A stretch of DNA of 64,000 nucleotides from Bacteroidota bacterium. Its GTDB lineage: Bacteria > Bacteroidota > Bacteroidia > Bacteroidales > F082. The stretch lies in NCBI GenBank assembly GCA_018830105.1, contig JAHJTC010000011.1, positions 124,001 through 188,000 on the forward strand. The letters are read 5' to 3'. This document shows positions 58,615-64,000 of the stretch, piece after piece. The stretch's first letter is position 1. Every line of letters begins with the position of its first letter. The position numbers and the translations under genes are program-made. The notes below the pieces were generated by a model that had not been told where the DNA came from, did no database searches, and saw only the letters and a list, made by a program, of their open reading frames with translations.

Positions 58615-60735
58615 TTATCTGGTCAATAAAATCTTACTGTTATAGTACTGATTTTGAGTGTTCATTTTCATGATATACAAACCTGACGGTAAATTTCTGG
58701 CTGGAGTCCAGGTAATGGTATGCGAGCCTTCAGCAAAGTGCTGGTCGGCAATTTGATCAACCAATTGTCCCTTCAAATCATAGATTTCCAGTGTAAGCTG
58801 ACCTGCAACTTCCTGGCTGAATATAATTTGTGCCTGATTTGTAATCGGGTTTGGCTGAACTGAACGAATACCTTCCAGTTTGTTTTCAGATAAACCAACA
58901 TGCATTCCTGTTTCAAAATAAGTGGATAATTCCTCGGTTGCGAAACCGGCTTCATTTTCTACAGGAGCTAAAGTTAAGGTGTACCAGGTATACGAATCCA
59001 GCAGGCCTTCGGGAGAAACAGTGATTGCTGTTTTTTCCTCATTGATGGTAGCTGTGAAAGGAAACGTATCTCCTTCGGTTTCTTCCAGGGTAATGAGTGA
59101 GGCAACATTATCATCGGTAATTTCGTCTCCGCCTACCATGTGAACAGGTTCTGAAAGTGCAATTGTGATATCGGCAAAAGTTTCAATTCCAGTTGTGCCC
59201 GGAGCAGGATCAAAATTCACAGAAGCAGGGAAACCAGCAGTTTCTACAGAATATTCGGCCTGGAAAATACTTTTATTTTGGTTATCCTGAACAAAGATTA
59301 CCACCATCAAATCGTCCATTTCTTCAACAAAAGTGCTGGACATATCGTGGCTGTATGAAAGTGTTGTTGTTTCTCCGGCAGGCAAATCTAAGGTAGTGCC
59401 GTTTGCATCAGGAAGCATCTTCATCATTACGTGATGGAACTCTGTTTCACCATTGCTGGCGACATTTCCAGTTGTCACTTCTTCGATTACAACGATATGA
59501 ACCGTTGCATCAAAAAGATTCACATAAGGAAGAATATGAGCTTCTACAGTAATATTGGTTCCCTCAATAATATGTTGGCCTTCAACAGTTACAAAAGCCG
59601 GATCGGCCATAGCGTTGTTGAATGCATTGTTTACAGCTCCGGAGCTGGTGGCAACATTTGAACCTTCAACAAAAAGACTGGGAACACCACTTACTCCATA
59701 ATAAGTTCTGCGTACACCACCTTCGGCTGTATAATAAGGATCACCACTTCCTGGCCAGTTCATCTGGTATTTAATCAATGCGATATCATCACCATTTTGT
59801 TCAATAAATGGATTAAATACACCATTATTAAAACTTGCACAAGGCGCACAGGTTGAGCTGGTAAATTCCTCAAAAAACGGACGGCGTTGAACCGTTTGTG
59901 TTGCAACACCAACTGATCTGTTAATGGTATCATTTTCAGGATTTTCATCATCTCCATTGTTTACATTCGAAACCCAAATTTTAAAATCATGTGTTCCTGG
60001 GTCAGCGATAAGATTCTGATCAGCAGTGAAATTGTAGGTTTGATTTGTCCCCAGATTTAAGCCGCTAAATGAGGTGGTATTTAGTTCACCGGCATCCAAA
60101 GTCCAGTTCACATCAAAAGAAGTGATGTCCTCTATACCATCATTCACTACTTTACCGGTAATACTTTGTTCTCCAACAAAATAAGAGGGCAGATCTAAGG
60201 ATTGCATACCGGCATCCAGGTTTTGACGGATGAAAAGTTTCACATCATCAATAAACCAGTAATCAACGTTATAGAGGTTACCGGAAATAAAAATTGAGAA
60301 TTGAAAATCCGCTTCTCCAACACCTGTAAGTTCAACTGTTTGTAAAATGGGTCCCACATTTCCGGTTGGTGAGGTTTGCCATGCAACTTCCCAGTCGCCC
60401 GCTCCAAAACGAGTAGCAATACCAATTGCAACTCCATTTGCATAGTAATCATAAAAATGACGGAAACTTAAAGTTACTTCATCGTAACCGCTTAAGTCAA
60501 CCACGGGAGAAACTAATCTGGAAGTGGTATTGGCACTTGTGTAGGTAAATTTGGCTTCAGGAGCTTGTCCGCCTGCCTCGTCACTGCTGCTGCGTGACCA
60601 CTGATTTGGCAGACCATCACGTGTCCAGCCTTCCGGCGGGAAAGTACTGCTGCTAAAGTCTTCATAGAGAAAGTTTTGCGTAAAACTCAATTGAGCAAAG
60701 AGTAATGCAATGATAAGCGTAAATAATTTTTTCAT
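58615..60735 (-). CDS. T9SS cargo protein with choice-of-anchor and Omp28-like thioredoxin domains
   Basis: A 706-residue secreted protein. The signal peptide ends at about residue 20 (LSFTQ). Residues about 21-170 are a MAM/jellyroll-like module (FLYEDFSSSTFPPEGWTRDG, WFIDDVKLF). A CARDB-like beta domain follows (about 175-280), then the Omp28-like thioredoxin fold (about 285-500) with FFEEFTSSTCAPCASFNNG containing CxxC. A Big-5-like domain (about 505-610, FDPAPGTTGIETFADITIA) and the C-terminal sorting domain (about 625-706, VQPNPITNQAQIIF, YDLKGQLV, LPSGLYIMKM) complete it. The ECF sigma gene lies 32 bp upstream on the same strand. The thioredoxin part is related to the split gene at 15356-17043. 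Confidence 0.87.
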   Translation of the reverse strand: MKKLFTLIIALLFAQLSFTQNFLYEDFSSSTFPPEGWTRDGLPNQWSRSSSDEAGGQAPEAKFTYTSANTTSRLVSPVVDLSGYDEVTLSFRHFYDYYANGVAIGIATRFGAGDWEVAWQTSPTGNVGPILQTVELTGVGEADFQFSIFISGNLYNVDYWFIDDVKLFIRQNLDAGMQSLDLPSYFVGEQSITGKVVNDGIEDITSFDVNWTLDAGELNTTSFSGLNLGTNQTYNFTADQNLIADPGTHDFKIWVSNVNNGDDENPENDTINRSVGVATQTVQRRPFFEEFTSSTCAPCASFNNGVFNPFIEQNGDDIALIKYQMNWPGSGDPYYTAEGGVRRTYYGVSGVPSLFVEGSNVATSSGAVNNAFNNAMADPAFVTVEGQHIIEGTNITVEAHILPYVNLFDATVHIVVIEEVTTGNVASNGETEFHHVMMKMLPDANGTTLDLPAGETTTLSYSHDMSSTFVEEMDDLMVVIFVQDNQNKSIFQAEYSVETAGFPASVNFDPAPGTTGIETFADITIALSEPVHMVGGDEITDDNVASLITLEETEGDTFPFTATINEEKTAITVSPEGLLDSYTWYTLTLAPVENEAGFATEELSTYFETGMHVGLSENKLEGIRSVQPNPITNQAQIIFSQEVAGQLTLEIYDLKGQLVDQIADQHFAEGSHTITWTPARNLPSGLYIMKMNTQNQYYNSKILLTR

Positions 60736-60767
60736 AGGTTTTGATTTTTTAGAATTGATTAATTGAA

Positions 60768-61331
60768 TTAAGCAGATTGTAATATATTTTGATTGAAAAG
60801 GGGATTCTCATTTTGAATAAGTCTTTTCTGAAGCGACATCCGTGCCCTGTTTAATTGCGACTTGGAAGTGTTGACAGAAATGTGCAGCATTTGGCTGATC
60901 TCCTTGTGGGAGTAACCTTCGATACTGTTAAGGCTAAAAACACTACGATAGCCTTTGGGGAGCTTGTTTACTAAATTCATGATCTCTTCGTGAAATATAT
61001 CAGAGACAACTTCCTGCTCATTTACAATGGCTTCGGGCAGGTAGGTCAGTTCAGTCTCGTTTTGGTAAATGCGTTTTCGTTTATAGAAATTGAGGGCTGT
61101 GGTGATCATAATGCGTCTGATCCAACCTTCGAAGGAGCCGTTAAACTTAAAATCTTTCAGGTATCGGAATACTTTGATAAAACCTTCCTGCAAGATATCC
61201 TCGGCATCGTAGCTGTTTTTAGCATACCTGCGACATACGATCATCATTTGCGGTGCAAATGACTGGTAGAGCCTGGTTTCCGCCATTCGGTCATTTTTCA
61301 GACATTGTGCTATGAGGATTTGCTCAGTCAT
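60768..61331 (-). CDS. ECF-type RNA polymerase sigma-70 factor
   Basis: A 187-residue sigma factor with regions 2 and 4. Region 2 includes YDAEDILQEGFIKVFRYLKD and GWIRRIMITTALNFYKRKR; region 4 has LPKGYRSVFSLNSIEGYSHK and the recognition helix in ISVNTSKSQLNRARMSLQKR. It belongs to the group in which the -35 helix is preceded by E-I-x-x-x-L. No anti-sigma gene is adjacent. It probably heads a two-gene transcript with the T9SS cargo protein 32 bp downstream, which makes that protein a candidate target or partner. Confidence 0.93.
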   Translation of the reverse strand: MTEQILIAQCLKNDRMAETRLYQSFAPQMMIVCRRYAKNSYDAEDILQEGFIKVFRYLKDFKFNGSFEGWIRRIMITTALNFYKRKRIYQNETELTYLPEAIVNEQEVVSDIFHEEIMNLVNKLPKGYRSVFSLNSIEGYSHKEISQMLHISVNTSKSQLNRARMSLQKRLIQNENPLFNQNILQSA

Positions 61332-61654
61332 CTCTTTGTAATTATGCAGGATTATGCCTTTATGATTAAATAAGTCTGCTTAAATATCGATGGAAAATCA
61401 ATTCTAAACATTAAAGTTCACGGATTTCGCAATTAATGAACTTCGACAATAGTTTTGATTGACAAGGCGAAAGTAAATTTTCGGATGAAATTAGCTGCAG
61501 AAAGATGCACTACAAATATACTACAAGGGAAGTAAAATACCTATGAAATTGGTTTTATATTTCTACAGAATAAATTGTAAGTAATATATAATGAGTTAAA
61601 TAGAAATTTTATTAACTCTACAAAATGAAAGTTGAAGGTTGGAAGGATAAGGAA
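61332..61654. other. non-coding interval before the ECF sigma gene
   Basis: 323 bp, AT-rich, without a credible ORF. CAAATATA at 61513-61520 gives TATATTTG on the minus strand, a possible promoter with a leader of about 175 nt. A 7-bp inverted repeat GAGTTAA/TTAACTC at 61593-61618 lies after the stop of the TPR regulator gene but has no T-run on the minus strand, so it is at best a weak terminator. Confidence 0.5.
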
Positions 61655-63451
61655 TTAGAATTCTTGAAGAAAATCCACAATATTTTGGTCCTGATCGAGC
61701 TGTAGTTTTTTGCGTAAGCGATAACGTCCCATTTCAACAGCTCTTGTTGTGCTGTTATTTAGCGCAGCAATTTCTTTGGAAGACAAATTGAGCTTGAGCA
61801 TTGCGCAGAGTCGTTCTTCATTTTTTGTCAGGTTTGGAAAGCTGGCTTTGAGTTTTTTAGCAAAACCCTGACTGGCATTTTGGACTGTTTTCTGAAATTC
61901 ATCCAACTCTTTTTGGATTTGTAAATTTTGTTGCACGTTGAATACCAGCTCTTTTATTCTTGACTCTCGTTCTCCTTCATCAATTTGACGTAAGTCCTTA
62001 AGCTCTTTTTTTAACTCTTCCAGAAATTTTGTCTTTTCGCCCAGATGTAAGGCAAAGTTGGTCAGTTCGTTTGATTTGTTCTTTATTTCCGATTGCATTA
62101 GGGCTTCTCTGGCTTTATTCAGGCTTTCCTTTTGTTCGAGTAAGAGTCTGCTTTTCTTATTTCTGCTTTGCAGCTTTCCGTAAAACAAAACCCCAACAAA
62201 AAGAACCAGCAACAAGGATAGCAGAAGTAGCCACTGTCTGAAATTATTGAGCTTTTGCTCTCTTTGTAGTAAGGCAATTTTATTGTCTTTTAGGGCAATT
62301 TCTTTTTCTTTTAGGTCAAGGGTAAAGCGTGTTTGCATTTCATCGAGTTGTTCGGCTTTGTTTATGACGAACAGTGAGTCTTTGAATTTGGTATATTGCT
62401 TGAAATGTAAAAGGGCAGCAATGATGTTGTTTTTATTTTCGTAAGCAATGGCAAGGCCTTCTGAGGCATTTTGCAAACCTTGTAAGTCGTTTAAACGATG
62501 AGCAAGTGCATCCATATCGTTAAACGCAAGAATGGCATTGTCATAATCTGCTAACCGGTTATAATGTTGTCCGAGTTCATAAAGCGCCGAAAGTTTTCCG
62601 GCCATATTATTTATTTCCTCATTAATCTTAATGCTTTTCATGAAATAGGTGCGCGCTTTATCAGCTTGGTTTTGAAAGGAATAGATCAATCCAATATTAC
62701 TTAGGTTGATGGCTAAATTGGTTGAAAAACCATTGCTTTGGTTTATTTCTACCGCCCGGTTATAATAATCCAGCGCTTTGTCAAAATCGCCCTGTAGCCT
62801 GTAAATTTCTCCAACATTATTCAGCGATGCCGCAATATCTTTTGGGAAGCCCTTTTCCTGTCGGATTTTCAAGGATTCATTAAAGTAATGAAGCGCAGTA
62901 GTGTAATCCTGCTGGTAGTAAAATATGCCGCCTATCGAGTTTAAGGCTGTTGCCGTTTCTCCTGAAGACTCACTTTTTTTGGCATGTTCTAATGCCATAC
63001 TAAAATATTTTAGCCCCTGATCATAATCGTAGTGGTTGGTTATGTATATCCAGCCTAATTTATTGTATAAACTTGCTAGCTCCTTATCATTACCGAGTTT
63101 CTGGTAGTGTTTGATGCTGATTAAGTAGTAATTAATAGTCGGCTGGTAATTATGCTGAAACTCAAAAAGCTGGCCCATTACTTTGTTGGAAAGCGCACAG
63201 GCTTCAAGACTTTCAATCTGATTTGCCATCGACAAAGCCTGCTTGCTGTAATACAAAGCTTTATCCGGATCAGATTCTTTGAAATAGAGTGCAAGTTCGT
63301 TTAATGTGTTTACCTTTTCGATACTGTTGTCCAGCATAGCAAGGCGTGAAATTAAGCTATCGGATACATAGGGCTGGCTTGCAAGCTGAAAGGGACTTGA
63401 CAGCAGAAAGCTTAAAAAGAAAAATAGGTATAGCCACTGGGGTTTCATCAT
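61655..63451 (-). CDS. TPR-repeat membrane protein with C-terminal LuxR-like HTH
   Basis: A 598-residue regulator of a layout common in Bacteroidota. A signal peptide (1-25) is followed by about eight TPR repeats in the periplasm (residues about 40-370; examples EYNKLGWIYITN-like NKLGWIYITNHYDYDQGLKY, LNNVGEIYRLQGDFDKALDY). One membrane helix lies at about 405-425 (WLLLLSLLLVLFVGVLFY), then a coiled coil (about 435-525), and a C-terminal helix-turn-helix (about 545-598) with NEERLCAMLKLNLSSKEIAA and TTRAVEMGRYRLRKKLQL. It is probably a one-component membrane sensor that binds DNA directly. The ligand and targets are unknown. It is 53 bp downstream of the small membrane protein gene. Confidence 0.85.
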   Translation of the reverse strand: MMKPQWLYLFFFLSFLLSSPFQLASQPYVSDSLISRLAMLDNSIEKVNTLNELALYFKESDPDKALYYSKQALSMANQIESLEACALSNKVMGQLFEFQHNYQPTINYYLISIKHYQKLGNDKELASLYNKLGWIYITNHYDYDQGLKYFSMALEHAKKSESSGETATALNSIGGIFYYQQDYTTALHYFNESLKIRQEKGFPKDIAASLNNVGEIYRLQGDFDKALDYYNRAVEINQSNGFSTNLAINLSNIGLIYSFQNQADKARTYFMKSIKINEEINNMAGKLSALYELGQHYNRLADYDNAILAFNDMDALAHRLNDLQGLQNASEGLAIAYENKNNIIAALLHFKQYTKFKDSLFVINKAEQLDEMQTRFTLDLKEKEIALKDNKIALLQREQKLNNFRQWLLLLSLLLVLFVGVLFYGKLQSRNKKSRLLLEQKESLNKAREALMQSEIKNKSNELTNFALHLGEKTKFLEELKKELKDLRQIDEGERESRIKELVFNVQQNLQIQKELDEFQKTVQNASQGFAKKLKASFPNLTKNEERLCAMLKLNLSSKEIAALNNSTTRAVEMGRYRLRKKLQLDQDQNIVDFLQEF

Positions 63452-63504
63452 TCGATAGCTGATTTTGGCAATACTGTGGGAGAAATTATGGTATTAGGTC
63501 CTCA

Positions 63505-63789
63505 TTATTCATAGGGATCAGTGGTAGGAATCACATAAAACTCGCCGGTGCGCGGATCTTTATAAAACTTGGCGTAACCATTGATGCTTTCCAGATTGGC
63601 GTCTACGCTGCCTTTTATAAAAACAGTGTTGATCACATCAACCTCTCCTTTAACTGCCACAACTTCATGGGTAGCAACTGACAGAGGCGTTAATCGGGGG
63701 ATAATTCCGGTGTTTTGAAAAACAAGAATCCAAATCCCTATTGCAATCAGAATGAGCATGCTTCTTAAAAAGGAGTAATGTTGTTCCAT
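63505..63789 (-). CDS. small membrane-anchored protein of unknown function
   Basis: A 94-residue protein not recognised as a named family. Residues about 8-27 form a membrane helix (LRSMLILIAIGIWILVFQNT), and the rest lies outside with alternating valines: VVAVKGEVDVINTVFIKGSV, a pattern of G-x-V-x-V units that I have seen in other short Bacteroidota proteins. It ends with a charged segment (FYKDPRTGEFYVIPTTDPYE). It precedes the TPR regulator on the same strand by 53 bp. Its likely promoter is overlapped by a 9-bp inverted repeat (63821-63843). Confidence 0.7.
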   Translation of the reverse strand: MEQHYSFLRSMLILIAIGIWILVFQNTGIIPRLTPLSVATHEVVAVKGEVDVINTVFIKGSVDANLESINGYAKFYKDPRTGEFYVIPTTDPYE

Positions 63790-63820
63790 AAGGCTTAACA
63801 GTTTAGTTTATAGGATAATA

Positions 63821-63843
63821 TTTGGTCGAAAAGATCGACCAAA
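63821..63843. promoter_or_regulatory. inverted repeat overlapping a promoter, possible operator
   Basis: TTTGGTCGA (63821-63829) and TCGACCAAA (63835-63843) are a perfect 9-bp inverted repeat with a 5-bp spacer. The minus-strand -7 box TATTTTTG (63840-63847) overlaps its right arm; CAAA at 63864-63867 is a -33 at a short spacing of 16. A factor bound here would cover the promoter of the small membrane protein gene. A hairpin role is also possible. Confidence 0.45.
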
Positions 63844-64000
63844 AATAAGCAATTGTTCAATAACAAAACTAACCATTTTTACCGGATGACAAATCAATAC
63901 GCGTGTATCCGCTTAAATTTGGTGATAAAGTTGGGTGAAAAAAAACGCAGGTCGCCTTATTGATTCGGTTTTTGATGACAGGATGTATAAAACTTTCAGC

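Noticed and set aside
61593-61618. GAGTTAA/TTAACTC repeat as a terminator of the TPR regulator gene
   Set aside because: The stem is short and AT-rich and lacks a T-run on the minus strand, so it is not listed as a terminator.

Overview
The window is a chromosomal segment of a Bacteroidota (Bacteroidetes) bacterium. The evidence is a SusC-type TonB-dependent receptor, three genes for proteins that carry or carried a type IX secretion (T9SS) C-terminal sorting domain, a GldA-type ATPase, an HU-CCDC81/SPOR fusion, the lineage-typical order rplM-rpsI-rpsB-tsf, and repeated promoters of the Bacteroidota form (TTTG about 20 bp before TAnnTTTG) instead of E. coli-type -35/-10 boxes. No mobile element, CRISPR array, rRNA operon or defence island is visible. 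Two tRNA genes are present. Base and codon use look uniform by eye.

Layout. 1-3.7 kb: the 5' part of a susC-like gene (minus strand, runs off the left edge) divergent from a LacI-family regulator. 3.7-11.3 kb, all minus: ATL protein, trmB, HU/SPOR protein, kdsB, deoxynucleoside kinase, GH3-family protein, LptF/LptG permease, tgt. 11.4-15.3 kb, plus: glycosyltransferase, ECF sigma factor, hutU. 15.3-18 kb: a T9SS cargo gene broken by a frameshift, and a second small cargo gene. 18.3-20.3 kb: a biotin-dependent carboxyltransferase and its biotin carrier. 20.3-22.8 kb, minus: engB with two acyltransferases resembling the glycine-lipid pair GlsB/GlsA. 23.0-39.0 kb, plus: a complete division and cell wall (dcw) cluster, mraZ-rsmH-ftsL-ftsI-murE-mraY-murD-ftsW-murG-murC-ftsQ-ftsA-ftsZ-yqeY, tightly packed and closed by a strong terminator. 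39.0-41.8 kb, minus: rplM-rpsI-rpsB-tsf. 42-45.2 kb: gldA, a 523-bp non-coding stretch that holds a SAM-II-like riboswitch candidate, metK and a YjbR-like gene. 45.2-50.3 kb, minus: thioredoxin, corA, a large OmpA/TPR outer-membrane protein and a TrmH-family methylase. 50.4-54.4 kb: mutS, tRNA-Gly, tRNA-Leu and a YitT-family protein. 54.4-63.8 kb, minus: EamA transporter, sodium:solute symporter, S37-like peptidase, T9SS thioredoxin-fold protein, ECF sigma factor, TPR/HTH regulator and a small membrane-anchored protein.

How the genes work together. The central block makes lipid II (MurC, D, E, MraY, MurG) and uses it at the septum (FtsL, FtsI, FtsW, FtsQ, FtsA, FtsZ); murF, murB and ddl are not in the block. 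An array of four TGG-like boxes with a 10-bp period lies directly before mraZ and may be its autoregulatory site. The envelope theme continues with KdsB and the LptF/G permease (LPS), the acyltransferase pair, the OmpA-like protein and the T9SS cargo.

The most interesting signals are the SAM-II-like aptamer before metK, the mraZ operator array, a perfect 10-bp inverted repeat between rpsI and rpsB, a possible tiny transcription unit with a 17-codon ORF between corA and the OmpA-like gene, the frameshifted T9SS gene, and the ECF sigma gene lying 32 bp upstream of a T9SS cargo gene. I do not see a wholly new multi-gene system; most of the window is core chromosome.
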